A stretch of 64,000 nucleotides of DNA from Dryomyza anilis (taxonomy: Eukaryota; Arthropoda; Insecta; Diptera; Dryomyzidae): assembly GCA_951804985.1 (NCBI GenBank), contig OX638132.1, forward strand, positions 88,912,696-88,976,695. The letters run 5' to 3'. A model generated the notes under the pieces. It was given only the letters and a program-made list of their open reading frames with translations. It had not been told where the DNA came from and did no database searches. Below are positions 10,763 through 23,512 of this stretch, piece by piece. The number at the start of each line of letters is the position of its first letter. The stretch's first letter is position 1. The position numbers and the translations under genes were made by a program.

Positions 10763-12004
10763 TACAGCTTTCAATCGAATTTCTGACGATTGTGTATGCA
10801 AAATTCTAATCAAACTATTTGGAAATTGAAAAATTGTATTGAAAACGAATTCAAATTATTATGAGCGGTTTGAATTATTTAACAATACAAATTTTTGTAT
10901 TTAAAAAATGATTTCCAAATCGTTTCTGTGAAAAAATCAATAAAAATTGGTAGGAAATAAAAATTAAAAAAAAATGTCTAATAAAAAATATAAATAATTT
11001 AAAAATCTAATTCAAAAAAAAATATCGGCCCCTTTCGTATAAAAACTGATTACTGTTTTTAATATCGTATATTCATAATTCTTATTTTATGTAAATATTT
11101 TTTGTGACATAATAAAAAAAAATGACAATTAAAAAATCTCAAATAAAATAGAGAGTAAACGATAATGCAATTGGTTTGAGCGATTTAAATGCATTTAAAA
11201 CACTGTATTTTATATTGTTAAAACAAAATAGTTTCTATGGAAATGTTCATACAAAATACGACTGAAATTGATTCGATAGAAAAAATAAATATTATAAAAA
11301 TATTTATGAAATAAAAAATATATATATATATATCGAAACCGTTTGTACAGAAAATGAATACAGATTCAAAAACAAAGGTATTTTAGAGAAATTCATAATT
11401 CGTATTGTATATTAATCATATGTCTGGTATAATAAAAAAAAATCAAATTCAAAATTATTATTAAAAAAATATATAGAAATAAAATGTATTTGGTTTTTAG
11501 TTAACTTTCTTGCATTTTATTAGATTTTGGCATAAGTGTGGTTTTCTAAAATAAATTTCAATACGAATAATAGTTAATACATAAATTCAACCAATCATTC
11601 TTTAAGTTATAAATACGCGGCGCTTTGAATTAATTTGCAAAAAACACAGATTAGTTGAGTTAAGGTTTCAAAACTATTTCAACAACAAATTTAGTGCATA
11701 ATTGGAAATAAGTTTTAACAATAGAATATCAAAATAAATTTTAACTAAATTAAGGTTTTATTTATTTTTTAATGTATTAATACTTCACAGAAAATATATT
11801 TAACAATTGAATGCATTGAGTGTATAATATGTATAGTTAACAAAATAACAAATTTGTTTGTTAATAATTATATAGTTTTGAGTGGGTTTTATTAAAAGTT
11901 TCATTTAAAACATAGAACAAATATATATATATGAAAATATAAATAAAAATATATATATGTATAATAATAAAAAATTCATTTATAATTGCTGTTGGTTTTG
12001 TATT
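10763..12004 (-). other. AT-rich intron; possible 3' UTR of the short isoform
   Basis: Very AT-rich, with no repeat or ORF that I trust. If the exon at 12005-12129 is real, the part down to about 11888 would be its 3' UTR. Possible poly(A) signals (AATAAA on the minus strand) lie at 11893-11888 and near 11763. Confidence 0.3.
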
Positions 12005-12129
12005 TTAAAAATTTGTATTGCATAATTTTGTTGAACGTGTTGGTTGTAGCGTTGTAGTAATGGTTAAAGGTGTCGTAGAGAGGGGGCTGTTTAGTTTTTG
12101 AACATGCGATTTGGAAACTCGTAACCCCA
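12005..12129 (-). CDS. Candidate alternative terminal exon of Nuak1
   Basis: A near-perfect acceptor (long T/C tract then TTGCAG, 12132-12130) opens a GC-richer island within the 14.8-kb last intron. Joined to the one-base remainder of exon 13, it reads VGLRVSKSHVQKLNSPLSTT and continues with TPLTITTTLQPTRSTKLCNT, then NF and a TAA at 12007-12005. The isoform would have 1389 residues. A possible AATAAA poly(A) signal on the minus strand lies at 11893-11888. Composition, splice site and phase all agree, but conservation is untested. Confidence 0.5.
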
Positions 12130-12507
12130 CTGCAAGCACAAATAAAGAAAAATACAAATAAAAAATTATAATTAAAATAAAAAAAAAAACATTCTAACAT
12201 GTATTAAAAGAATACTATTTGGCGTGAAAATAAAAGTAAAAAAAAATATTTTATTCTGTTCATTATGGATTACAGTGGTATTTTAAAATTCAAAAATAAA
12301 ATCATATTCGGAATTTTATTTAAAATCAATATAAATTTATGCAAGAAAAAGACGTTTTTTCGTCTAATCGATTCTAATACGTTTATTAATTAAGAGCTGG
12401 CTATATTCGTTTTGTATAACAGAATTATGCTCCTAAATTTAGCAATAAATGCAAGAACAAGACTGAGCCTGCAACAATAAGACTAACCTTACAAGACATT
12501 CCCTCTT

Positions 12508-12848
12508 AAAGGGTTTCTTAACAGGGACGCTAAAAAAGTAGAGCGAAAGGGACAGCAAACGACGCCATATTTCTTGCCGCTCTTTTGACATTTCTCTTCA
12601 GTAAGGTTTGCCATTTCATGATGGAAAGATATACGAATTCGAAATTCGGTTGTAAATTTTAATAATTTCGACTCGTTGTTCGCTCGTATATCTTTCCATC
12701 ATGAAATGGCAAACCTTACTGAAGAGAAATGTCAAAAGAGCGGCAAGAAAAATTGCGTTGTTTGCTGTCCCTGTCGCTCTACTTTTGTAGCGTCCCTGTT
12801 AAAAATCCTTGAAAAAACTTTTGTAGCGCTCTTATTGAAAAACGCTTT
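12508..12848. mobile_element. Foldback element, complete copy
   Basis: Two arms of about 115 bp in inverted orientation, GGGACGCTA..GATATACGA and TCGTATATC..TAGCGTCCC, flank a loop of about 55 bp (ATTCGAAATTCGGTTGTAAA...). A duplicated outer flank (TTTTGTAGCGCTCTTATTGA) follows on the right. The arms are nearly identical to the copies at 28388, 37101 and 41584, so the family was recently active. A transcript would form a long hairpin. Confidence 0.85.
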
Positions 12849-13050
12849 ATATATACGTTTATTAATTTACATAAATGGTTTATAAAACAGAATTTAAATC
12901 CTTAAATTAACAAGAAATAGAAGAAATCCCAGCGGGAAATGACATCGTTGTCGACAAGGGCATCAATAATGAATCGAGGACATTCGAAAATTTGTGATTG
13001 ATGAATATGTATTAAAGTTGCCATACATCATATAGCCACTACCATGCCAA

Positions 13051-14059
13051 CACAGAAAAAAATCGTATCAGTATGATGAATTTATTCATATATATTATGA
13101 ATTTTTTCACCAACTACCAGATTCATCATATTGATACCACTGTTCATTAAATGACATATTAACATTCATTATATATCGTCGTTGTAGAACGAAAACATTT
13201 TCAAAATGCCAATATTCATTTACAAAAATCTTAATAAATCTCTCAATTTTTAATCGATGAAATTTTTTGACATGATAAGAAAATGTAAATCTATTAGTTT
13301 TCAAATTTAAAAATGCGTCAATTACTTTTTATAATATTATTCAACAAACTCGAAAATTAAGTTTTTCATAAAAATGTATTTGGTGACATTTCGTTCTAGA
13401 ACGACGATTTATGAAATTATTCGTACTATCGAACATCATAGTGAAGAACGAAATATTCAATACAATGAATTTGAATCATCATATAGATGAATTTGTTCAT
13501 CATATTTATGAATATAATTTCAATATGATGAATATTGTTGAACTAATATTTTGTTTTTCAAAATAAATTAATTGATAGATATTTTTATATGAATTTTTCA
13601 AAAAAAAATTTTTTTTTTTATGTTATTTTAAAAAAATTTTGTAAATTTTTTTTTTTAAAAAATAACAGAAATAAAATTGTCAACAAAAAAAAATTTTTTT
13701 TCGAAAAAAAAATTGTCTGAAAAATCTTTTTTTCCAAACAAAAATTTTTTTTTTCAAAAAAAAAGTATTATTTTATTACCAAAAATTTTTTTTCTAAAAT
13801 AATTTTTTTTTTCGAAAATAAAAATTTTTTCAAATAAAAAATTTGTTCATACTATTTTTTTTTTAAATATATTTTTTATATGTATAAAACTATTTTTTAC
13901 ATATAATTCATCATATTGAAGAACACTTTTTCAACAGTTACTAAACGTTCATCATATTTATGATCGCATTCATAACATTGATGTCGTTAGACATCAAAAC
14001 AATGAATCATGGTTTGAAGAACAGAAATTATTTATATGATGTAAATTTTTCTTTTGTGA
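13051..14059. mobile_element. CATCATATTGATG-family MITE, about 1 kb, with nested insertion
   Basis: The left end is CACAGAAAAAAATCGTATCA and the right end GATGTAAATTTTTCTTTTGTG. Inside are short palindromes around TCAT(C)ATATTGATGA repeated every 20-40 bp and a 300-bp block of alternating A and T runs (13590-13870). A second, unrelated MITE sits at 13175-13408. No coding capacity. Confidence 0.7.
13175..13408. mobile_element. CGTCGTTGTAG-family MITE, copy 1 (nested)
   Basis: The terminal inverted repeats are ATCGTCGTTGTAGAACGAAA and TTTCGTTCTAGAACGACGAT. It lies inside the larger MITE. The uninterrupted sequence of the host can be read in the inverse copy near 53790-53815 (ACTATCG...AATGAATG). 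234 bp, no ORF. Confidence 0.75.
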
Positions 14060-14174
14060 AAGGGACGTTTTTTACATTTTTGAATGTAGTTTTTTCTCGA
14101 GTATACTGTGCCAAAGTGGTGTGTAGTTCTGTTGGATATTTCAAGCCAGAAAAGTAAAACCAAAAGTGCGATTT

Positions 14175-14750
14175 TGAAAAATTGAAAATCTTATCCTGCT
14201 GAATCTTTTCGTTTTTTTGCCATAACTTTTTACTGATACAAGATAAAATAGTGCTGTAAAGGCATGAATTGTTTGTTTTTTAAAGCACCTATTTTTTGAT
14301 TGTTTATTACCTACTTGCAAGAAAAATATTTGACAAATTTTTTAAAGTACTGAAGTCAATCGATAGGTGTTTTAAAAACCAACAATTAATGCCTTTACAC
14401 CACTATTTTATCATGCACCAATAAAGAGTTATAGCAAAAAAACGAAAAGATTCGCCCTTTTGGCATGACAAAATTTTCTATTTTTTGTATTTTTTGTTTT
14501 TTGCTATAATTGTTTGTTTTTAAAACACCTATCGATTGACATGATTAATTGAAAATATTTTGCCAAACATTTTTCATGAAATCACAAATGGCAAATTATT
14601 GTTTGCCAAATTTTTTTTATATAATGATGCCAATCGATAGGTCCTTTAAAAACAAACAATTAATGCCTTTACATCACCATTTTATCATGCGCAAATAAAT
14701 AGTTATAGCAATAAAACAAAAATATTTGCGTTTTGGTCAGGGTATAGCCA
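14175..14750. repeat. Two consecutive imperfect inverted repeats
   Basis: TTTTTTGCCATAACTTTTTAC..AAAGGCATGAATTGTTTGTT at 14213-14280 is the inverse of AACAATTAATGCCTTTACAC..GAGTTATAGCAAAAAAACGA at 14382-14446. A second pair (about 14500-14540 and 14632-14730) repeats the pattern with the same GATAGGT..TTTAAAA core. Probably two diverged foldback elements side by side. Confidence 0.5.
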
Positions 14751-17600
14751 CACAAAATTCATATTTATAATTCAGTAAGTTCTCCCAATTCAAAGATATT
14801 TTATAAAAGTTACGATAATTGATGAATAAACCTAAAGAACAAAAAAAATTGAAAAAAATAAATAATTTTTACTAATTTTTAAAGCACTTCAAACTTAAAA
14901 ATTTGATTTGCCCATATTTTTAAAAATGTAATTCGCCCCTTTGGCATGGCAGTGACGAAATATCGTCATAAATATATCAAGTACATTATGCACATTTTAT
15001 CAATTAAGATAATTCATAAATAACCCAGCAAATTGTTTTTTTAAATACATGACAATCATCTGATGAAATATCTTCGATGCTGTAGGCATGAATTACATCA
15101 TTAATTGTACATCATGCATGAACTGGTGGACATTTGAATAAAAATGTCATCAATACTTTGCACGGCGAAAATGCTATCGGTCATCGATGGTTCTGACCTG
15201 ACATAGGTGATTCATAGAGGGAGCATTGATTATATTTCCCACTGGGATATCTGTTTTTTTTTAATATTTGTAAAATTTTAAATTTATTAAAATTCTAATG
15301 CCATTCAAAAGTGAAAGCTAATCTCGAAATAACTAAAATAATAAAATATAGTTGCAAATAAAATTCTTTAAATGTGTATTACTCACAGATAATCCTCTTT
15401 TGGCTGGTTGGACGAACGAAAAAGTAGTTGTACCAAACCACTTTTTTCGGTTAAAACGAATTTTCTACAAATTTGTTGGCGGAACTGCAATATTTGGTTG
15501 ACGCTTGTAATAATAGCACCTATTCATACTCTAAATTGTTCTAAATCTGTTTTAAATTGGATGTATTCCAATCTACAACTCTTTTGTTTTGACCATAAGA
15601 ACCGACTAAGCTGTTGGGAGAACCGAATAAGTTGGTTGGGCAAATAGTTGGTTGGCGCTAGCAACAACAAGGACTGTAGCGCGGTACTATTATTAATAAG
15701 TGTGCAACTATGCTGAGGAATATTTCGCATTATGTCAAATGTGATAGGAATGTTTATTTAATTATTTTGACTTTGAAATACTGATTTCCAGCATATTTTG
15801 GGGATGATAAAAAAGCCAGCTTTTATTACTTTGTTTCTTTAAAAACTTTCAAACTTATGTTTATGTCTAAGGAAGTTAATAATAAATTTATAATTTCCAC
15901 ACAAAATATTCTCCATACTGTTATTTTCAACGCCAAAAAGTTAATTTAAGCCAGTATTTAGCTAGATTTGATTTTTACGCTGTGCTTACAAAAAAAACTC
16001 ATGCTCGCTCAACAAAGCATAAAAATCAATAGTACATAAATATTAATTATAGCTAGAAAAAAATTTAGTAATAATAATTATTAATATAATTAAAACAAAA
16101 ACAAATCATAGCAACAAATAAAATGGCACATTATTAGAAATATTTTTATATATAGTAGAATTTTTAGTAGAATTCTCAGTCGTATTCAAAGTTTTGGACA
16201 TTTTTCAGTAACATTTTCAATTCAATTATGTTTTTTTTTGCTTTGTTTTGCACAAAATACGCTAAATGCTTAAATATTCAATACATATTTTTATGTTCTA
16301 TGTGAATTTCAACATTGAAATAAACAAAATAATTGCTCAATGTATTTGATATATGTTTTGAGGTTTTACAATTAAATTTTGCGTAATTTAAAATTTTTGT
16401 TTACGTATTTTATTTTCTTTTAAAAATAATTTTTACATTCAAAAAAAGCCCAGAACTCAGAAATTTGTTTATAATATTAGTGAAATAATAATAATCATAA
16501 AAAAAAATACTTAGAAGACAGACTATGAAAAATTAGTAATATTTGTGTGTTGACTGTTGACGTATTTTATAAAAAAAAATTAATATTATTTTTTGTAACT
16601 ATATACTATGCTGTACAAAACGAAAAAAAGCAAATACAATTTAATGAAAAAAAAAAAATAATCAAATCATAATTTTAAATACTATGCAACAAACACAACA
16701 GTGAGTGATTTATAATGTTAGCGTTTAAGTCAAAAACAGTAGAACTTAGGTATTATTAATTTACTAAATTTTCGATATAACGATGCACACGAAGCGGCTT
16801 TATAAAAAAGATTTAAAAAAAAAAAAAAAAAATTAAATAAAAAAATAAATAAAAAAATAAAAAATAAATAAAATAAAAATACTTTTAATATAGAAACAAA
16901 TTTAAGGTAGCGGGGCAAAATTACAATTGTATTTACAATATAAAAATATATATAATTTAGTTTAAGAGCAAAATCAATTTAGAAACAAAAATAAATAAAC
17001 TAAATAAAAAAAATAATTTATACAACAGTTTTTTTTTTAATTTTTTTTTATATATTTTATTTTTTTATTCAAAAACAATTGTTGGTGTCGACGACTTTTC
17101 TTTAGGTTTAATCATTTAGCATGAAATATATAATTTATCTACTAAAAGTTAATTAATTTATTAAAAAATACAACTACAAAATAAATTGAATTGAAACATT
17201 ATTTTTGTTCAGTGTTTTTTTTTGTTTTTTTCATATACTTTTTTTTGTTCAAGTATTGTGACGTGCGTTTTGCATTTTATTTATATAGTTTAACAATTGA
17301 TTGCTGTAGTAATAAAAGTGTTTAAGTATTGTTGGTATTGAGAAATTTAAAAAAAATTTATATTTAATATTTGATTTTATTAATTTTTTAAAATCATGTA
17401 CATGAAACGAACTATATAAATGTTTACAGCAAACATAGTATGTCAAAAGCTGTAAGCATAATTGATTGTCACAAACGTTTGCTTAATGTTAATGGCAATT
17501 AGATTGTTAAAAAGAGGCAATTAGGGGCAATTCGATATGTTTGTGTTCAAGTTTGTTTTTTAAACCATTTTATATATTTAACTATTTTAGTAATAATGAA
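14751..17600. other. AT-rich intron DNA
   Basis: Mostly homopolymer-rich unique sequence. 15380-15700 shows distant similarity to the GGTTG-rich MITE at 7478. 16810-16880 is (AAAAATAAAT)n-like. I found no exon-like island. Confidence 0.4.
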
Positions 17601-18960
17601 ATATTATATCCTTACAACAAACGAATTTTGTTTACAAGGCCCTTGTTAAACAAGAATTTATTGTGAATTTTTGTTGTATAGAACATATTAGTTTGTTATA
17701 AACATAATATATTAATATACTAGCGTTGAACATAATATATTTGTAAAAAACAAATATTATATTATAATATTAACAAACATAATATTATAGTATGATAAAA
17801 ACAAACATATTGCATATTTAATAGACACTTGTAAAACACGAAACTATTTTAATCATATTAGTTTGTTGTAAACATGATATATTAATATACTAGCGCTGAA
17901 CCTAATATATTTGTAAAAAACATATATTATATTATGATATTAAGAAACATAATATTTTATTATGATAAAAACAAACATATTGCATATTACAATAGACACT
18001 TGTAAAACTCGAAACTACTGTGATCACATTAGTTTATTGTAAACATAATATAATATTATACTAGCGCTGAACATAATAAATTTGTAAAAAATAAATATTA
18101 TATTATGATATTAACAAACATAATATTATATTATGATAAAAACAAACATATTGCATATTACAATAGACACTTGTAAAACTCGAAACTATTGTGATCAAGT
18201 GTTATATAAAAAAATGTAGTTTGCATATTTATATATTTGCATTTTAACATAATAATCCGTACAACAAAAGTATTCCGTCTTCAACACAAACGTGTTAAAC
18301 TAGAAATTATTATAACCATATGTTGTACAGAACATATTAGTTTGTTGTAAACATAATGATATATGAATATACTAGCGCTCAACATAACATATTTGCAAAA
18401 AAATGTTATACATATTATGATAACAACAAACATATTGCGTTTAAAATAGACACTTGTAAAATTCGAAACATTTCAGTTAGCTGTCAAATTAATATTATAT
18501 CATTGTATATAATATTAAGTATTCAAATGCAATTTAAAAATTTAAATATTGATCGATGAAGTCAATAGTTATTCAACATATTCGGTCTAACGAAAATGAT
18601 CAAGTATATTTAACAATATTAGCAGGAAACGACGATATATTTAAATATTTGCAGTGTACATATTTTTATATTATGCACACAACAAACGCATTCCGTTTAC
18701 CACAGTAATAATTATAATTGTTTATAGAAAAATATTTGATACAACATAATTTTATATATTTGCAGTAACCATAACATTATAGTCAAACAATTATATATAT
18801 ATTACTAAACATATTACCAAACATATTCTGTTTACAACAGACAGTTGCAAAACTAGAAGTTCTTTTGATCAACTGTTGTATAGAACATATTTGTGTATTG
18901 TAAACATATTATTTATAATTATATTTACTGTAAACATAATCATTTCTTACGATTTAAACA
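17601..18960. repeat. 170-bp AT-rich satellite
   Basis: Three well-kept units begin at the same phase at 17687, 17857 and 18028 (periods 170 and 171). Each contains ATTAGTTTGTTGTAAACATA, ACTAGCGCTGAACATAATA and ATAGACACTTGTAAAACTCG. From about 18200 on, units are diverged but the landmarks recur (ACTAGCGCTCAACATAAC at 18369; AGACACTTG at 18448; weaker near 18840). It lies wholly inside the Nuak1 intron. Confidence 0.75.
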
Positions 18961-20128
18961 AACCGATTCTATAAAAATTCTAAAAACTTTGGGAATAATT
19001 AATAATAATTAATGATTGATTAAATTTTTAAATAATATTATATTTGACTTAAACACTTTTTACTACTTTTTGTTGTTTGTTACAATAGCTTCTCAAATTC
19101 AAATTTATGTTTGCATAAAAATAAGTTATAATAATAACGCACGTCCTTTTCTTTAGTATGTATAGTTTTTTCTTTTTTAAATATGTGATTCAAAACTTTG
19201 AATACGATTTTCATTCATACATTTTGTTTTAGCTTTTTCTAATAGCACATTTGATGTATTCATTTTAATAATAACATGTTATTGCTTTAAAATATAAATA
19301 AAAATAATAATTTAAACTGAAACAAATATTTTGAAACAAATGAATTACGTTTTAATTAAACATAGTATGAAAATAAATTAAAGTAATTGTAGAAAAAATA
19401 AAATAAAATTTTAAATGTTAAAAACACAAAAGTTGAAAAATGTTTATAATATTCAAATAGAAATATAATTTTTATAATTTTGCATTTGACGCAAACAAAA
19501 TAGTACAATTTAATCGTAAATTCACCATGGAATTATTGCTTTTAATTTTATTTTGATATTTGCAAATATTAATTAAAATTTACTAAAAAGAAAACACAAT
19601 GGCGCATAATCACAGTCAAATTAAACGTCTACTTTATAATCAGAAATTTTTTTTTTAGGAAATTTCATATAGAATATAAAATGGCTAAAAGCTGATTTTA
19701 AAGTTGACTTAAAATTGTCTATGATTATGCGTCAATATTTTTGGAAATTGTTAAAAATATTTTGAAAATAGTTTTGATTAATAAAATATTTAACAAAAAG
19801 AAAATGTTGACATTTAATGAAAAATGATTAATTTTGCATTAAAAATATTTTTAATTTTAGGTTTAATATATTTTTTTTGTATTTTTTGTTACTTTCTCAA
19901 GACTCGAGTAATTAGATGTAATTAATGATTTCTATTTGAATTTATATTGAATTGATTTTATTTTAATTTTTTTTTTTGGTTTTATATGAGTTGTTAATCT
20001 AAATAGTTGCGTTTGCTTTAGTTTTATTTTTATTTTTTTACTAACATTTCTTGTTGCTGTCTAAAGCAATCAATTTTATAGCACAACATTTAAACAAAAT
20101 AAAAATTGTTGTTGCTCATGAAAAAATT
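18961..20128. other. AT-rich DNA left of Nuak1 exon 13
   Basis: No repeats or ORFs of note. On the minus strand it directly follows the possible read-through stop at 20129 and could be 3' UTR of that isoform; otherwise it is intron. Confidence 0.3.
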
Positions 20129-20169
20129 TTAGTGATCTAAAAATTTACTCTTTAATCTGTGATATTCAC
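20129..20169 (-). CDS. Possible read-through C-terminus after exon 13
   Basis: If the GTGAAT donor (not a strong consensus) is ignored, the frame continues for 13 residues (GEYHRLKSKFLDH) to a TAA at 20129, giving a protein of about 1361 residues. The AT-rich stretch to the left could then be a long 3' UTR. It cannot be told from a retained intron without transcripts. Confidence 0.3.
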
Positions 20170-20297
20170 CTCTTGGCAGAGTGGCGCCCGTGCGGGAAAA
20201 CATCGAGTCCATATCGCTGCCCAGGTCACGCGACATGCTGTGGCGCCAAGGGGCGCCGATGCTGCTGCTGCTTACACCGCCCGCACTGCTGAGACGA
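20170..20297 (-). CDS. Nuak1: Nuak1 coding exon 13
   Basis: Encodes residues 1306-1348: RLSSAGGVSSSSIGAPWRHS followed by MSRDLGSDMDSMFSRTGATL. It stands out as GC-rich inside about 8 kb of very AT-rich DNA. The acceptor TGTATTTCAG is good. The donor is AGAG|GTGAAT at 20170. With the one-base remainder it joins either the long 3' exon at 5401 (LPRG|NKNSKTQQRK) or the alternative terminal exon at 12129. Confidence 0.88.
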
Positions 20298-20379
20298 CTG
20301 AAATACAAACAGTTATAGATTAATAAATATTTTAACAGCATACATATAAACAAAAGAGCGCATAATAATGAAACATAGA

Positions 20380-20960
20380 AAAAGTTCATTAGAATGATGA
20401 ATATTTTCATTAAAAAAATAATACAAATGGAAAAGTTCATTAGAATGATGATTATTTTCATTAAATTTATGAATATTTGCAGATAACCACTCTCTTTTTC
20501 ATTATACATTTTTCATCATATTTAAATGTTTTTCATTTATTCGAATTTCTAAAAAAATGTCATCAAAATTATGATTTTTGATATTTTAATGAACATATTT
20601 ATAATTAATATTATTTTTTTTTAAATCTAAAAGTCTAACACAGAAAAGTCATTAGATTGATGAATAAGTTTATTAAAAATTTTAAAAAATAAACAAATCA
20701 AATTGAATAGATTAATTTACTATATGAATTGTTCATAATTATTGTATTTTAATATTATCTAGTTTATTTATTCTTAAATTTCATCAATATTATGAATGTT
20801 TAATGAACACTTTCATCATAAAAGACATGGGAAATCAGGACAAGGCACATGAAAGAGGCAAGCATTTTATTTCTATTATTACCTACCTAAAGGTTCATCA
20901 ATATGATGACTATTTAATGAATACATCATCATCAACAATAATTTTTAAATAAAAAAAACT
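20380..20960. repeat. Degenerate CATCATATTGATG-family MITE pieces
   Basis: A tandem pair of GTTCATTAGAATGATGAATATTTTCATTAAA-like units lies at 20385-20465. ACACAGAAAAGTCATTAGAT with TGATGAATAAG begins at 20638. The ATTCATCAATATGATG-type words are recognisable but decayed, so these are old copies. Confidence 0.45.
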
Positions 20961-21469
20961 CTGCATTATCAAAAAAATGGGAAAACAGCATCCCTATTAT
21001 TACATTTTATACCTCTTATTTAAATGCACTTTTTTTATATAAGCCTTTTCAATATAATATTTGTAACCATAATTTTGATATAAAAATAAGCATAATTTTT
21101 ATGGCTTACCACGTTTATGTATTCAAAATTTTTAAATTTTTGTGTGAATTTAGTTCGTGTACAAACTAAAGCATTATTTTTGAAAACCTCACCATCTGTA
21201 GTATTTCAATGCTTTGTTGTTGCAACACATTTTGAAGATAACTTTAACCTGAAATCATAACTATCCTTATTTATATATTTTGAATTTATATATTATGTCC
21301 ATTTTGTGTTTATCAAGTTGCTGCACTATTAAAAAAGTGTTAAATTACTAAATGATACGACTATTGATTTCATCGTACTATTATTAATTGGGGTTTCAGA
21401 ATTACTCTTTTTTTTAAATATTTCATTATATAGATTTAAATAAAATAAATTACATATTAAAGAGTTTTA

Positions 21470-22490
21470 TGAATTATCAGAATACCCATTAAGCAATTTA
21501 GGAGTGCTCTGAAATTGGAGTCATAAAGGAGACCAATTTTTGACTGTTTTATGAGTCCTCAGAAAAATTACTCTTAAAAGAATCTCATTTAAGTCTGTTT
21601 TCGGAGCTCTCAAAAATATTACTCATAAAAGATTCATATTTAGGAGTTATTTAGAGCCCTCATAAATTAGAATCCTTAAAGCATCAAAAATAAAATTGTT
21701 TCTGAGCGCTCAGAAAATAGACTCATAAAAGTTCTATATTTTTGAACGTTTTAGGACCGCTCCAAAATGTTACTCATAAAAGAGTCCCATTTATGAGCGC
21801 TTTAGGAGCGCCCTCAAATCAAACTCATAAAATCATCAAATTTAGTATTTTAGGAGTACTCAGCAAAGGGAGTCATAAAAGCATGCTGGCTTTAGGAGCC
21901 TACTGTTTAAATAAAATTGAAATACTTATATTTCAGACACATTCTATACTTCAATTGTGGTGTCTTGAAAATTCTCAAAAATGTGAATGTTTTAATAATA
22001 ATTTAAAATGATCAAAAATACGCGGATTTTTGCGCTGTTTAAAGCGTGTGCACTACCCATGTTTCTGTAGCTTTTTTAGGATCTTTTCAGTGCTCAAATA
22101 TGAGTGTTTTAGGAGTAATAAAAGTGTCAGAAATATGAGGGTTTTGGGCTCATAAAATGGTGCCCTCAACCCAGGGGTTGGGAGCCTTTTTGGGCACTTT
22201 CTAGCGCTCAAATATGAGTATTTTAGGAGTACTAAAAGTGTCAGAAATATGAGGGTTTTTGGGCTCATAAAATGGTGCCTTGGGTTGGAAGCCTTTTTGG
22301 GCACTTTTTAGCGCTCAAATATGAGTGTTTTAGGTGTAATAAAAGAGTCAGAAACATGAGGCTTTTTGGGCTCATAAAATGGGGCCCTCTACTCAGGAGT
22401 CGGGAGCCTTTTTGGACTCTTTTAAGTGCACATATATGTGGGTAACACTCATAAATATAACACATTTAGGAGTCTTAAAAGACTCAAAAT
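21470..22490. repeat. Diverged satellite with TTTAGGAGxxCTC units
   Basis: From 21470 to 21950, units of about 60-80 bp contain TTTAGGAG(C/T)GCTC and ACTCATAAAAG. From 22050 to 22465 the period becomes 107-115 bp: GCTCATAAAATGG recurs at about 22148, 22263 and 22370, with AGCGCTCAAATATGAGT and GGGAGCCTTTTTGG between. A lone unit (GTGCTTTAGGAGTAATAAAA, then GTGTCATAAATATGA) lies far away at 39245-39355. Confidence 0.7.
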
Positions 22491-22499
22491 GTTAGCTAT

Positions 22500-23512
22500 T
22501 TAGCTATTACTATTCAATAAGTAATACATATAAATTAATATTTGTAGGTCTTGCTATTGTAATAAAAAGAGTACATTATAAAATGAATGATACAACAACA
22601 TATTGCATTAACAGTTTTAATATTATTGAACTAATATTATGTATCCTATTGACCAATTTTAAAATCCTATTAATTTTGAATGTTTTTTTCCTATTAATTT
22701 TGAATGGTACAACAACATATTATATTAACAGTTTGAATATTATTGAACTAAAGGTATGCATACTATTGACCAATTTTAATGGTAAAAATAATTGTTTACT
22801 ATTAAAATCCTAAAATTTTGAAACCGCAACCACGGTTATGTTTTATGTTTGAAATTTTAATATTTTTGCTTTGAATTTCACTAAAATTCATATTTTTCAA
22901 ATGATAATTTGTTTTTCCGAACACATACACATGCATTTAAGGTTAATCACTATTAAAGCATATTAACAAAGGTTAGTAATGTAATGTTGAGGGCAACAAA
23001 ATATAAAAAAAACTTGACTTGTTCTTATTACATAGAAACCCATTTGTGATAGTTACAAAAAAAAATATAATAAAACCATCCATACCTTTCATCACGAATA
23101 CTACAAATAATGCATAGTACTAAGTACATGGACAAAATTCAATTTAAATTGTGTGTTAGGGAATACTAAAACATTTTCTAAACTAAATTTTTTGACTTAC
23201 AACTGACAGCAACTGGGTTTAAGGCTGCAGTTTAAATGCTTTAAATATGCGATAACTGTGGAGGAACTACGTTTGTAAAATAATTGCATAAGGCATACAA
23301 ACCTAGGAAATTAAATACAACAATATTTAAAATATTTTTACTGCACTATAGGTATTAAATTGTTAAATGGTTAATTTAAGGTTTTTACGTGTACTTTATA
23401 CAATAATCTTGAAGTTTAAGAGACAATTATTTAAAAAATATTATTTACAAACAGATAACGTAAAACAGGCGCCAAATTTTACAAAGCAAAAATAAACTCT
23501 TAATAAACAAAA
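22500..23512. other. Intron DNA, mostly unrecognised
   Basis: 22583-22812 contains a direct repeat (TACAACAACATATTxxATTA at 22590 and 22708, with TATTATTGAACTAA after each). It shares CCTATTGACCAATTTTAA with the CACCCAGAAAA MITE family. The remainder shows nothing. Confidence 0.4.

Noticed and set aside
12076..12129. Alternative frame WGYEFPNRMFKN in the candidate terminal exon
   Set aside because: Needs a phase-0 upstream exon; exon 13 leaves one base, which gives the VGLRVSKSH frame instead.
17687..18198. CRISPR-like regular repeats
   Set aside because: Units are contiguous 170-bp satellite monomers without spacers, in a eukaryotic genome.
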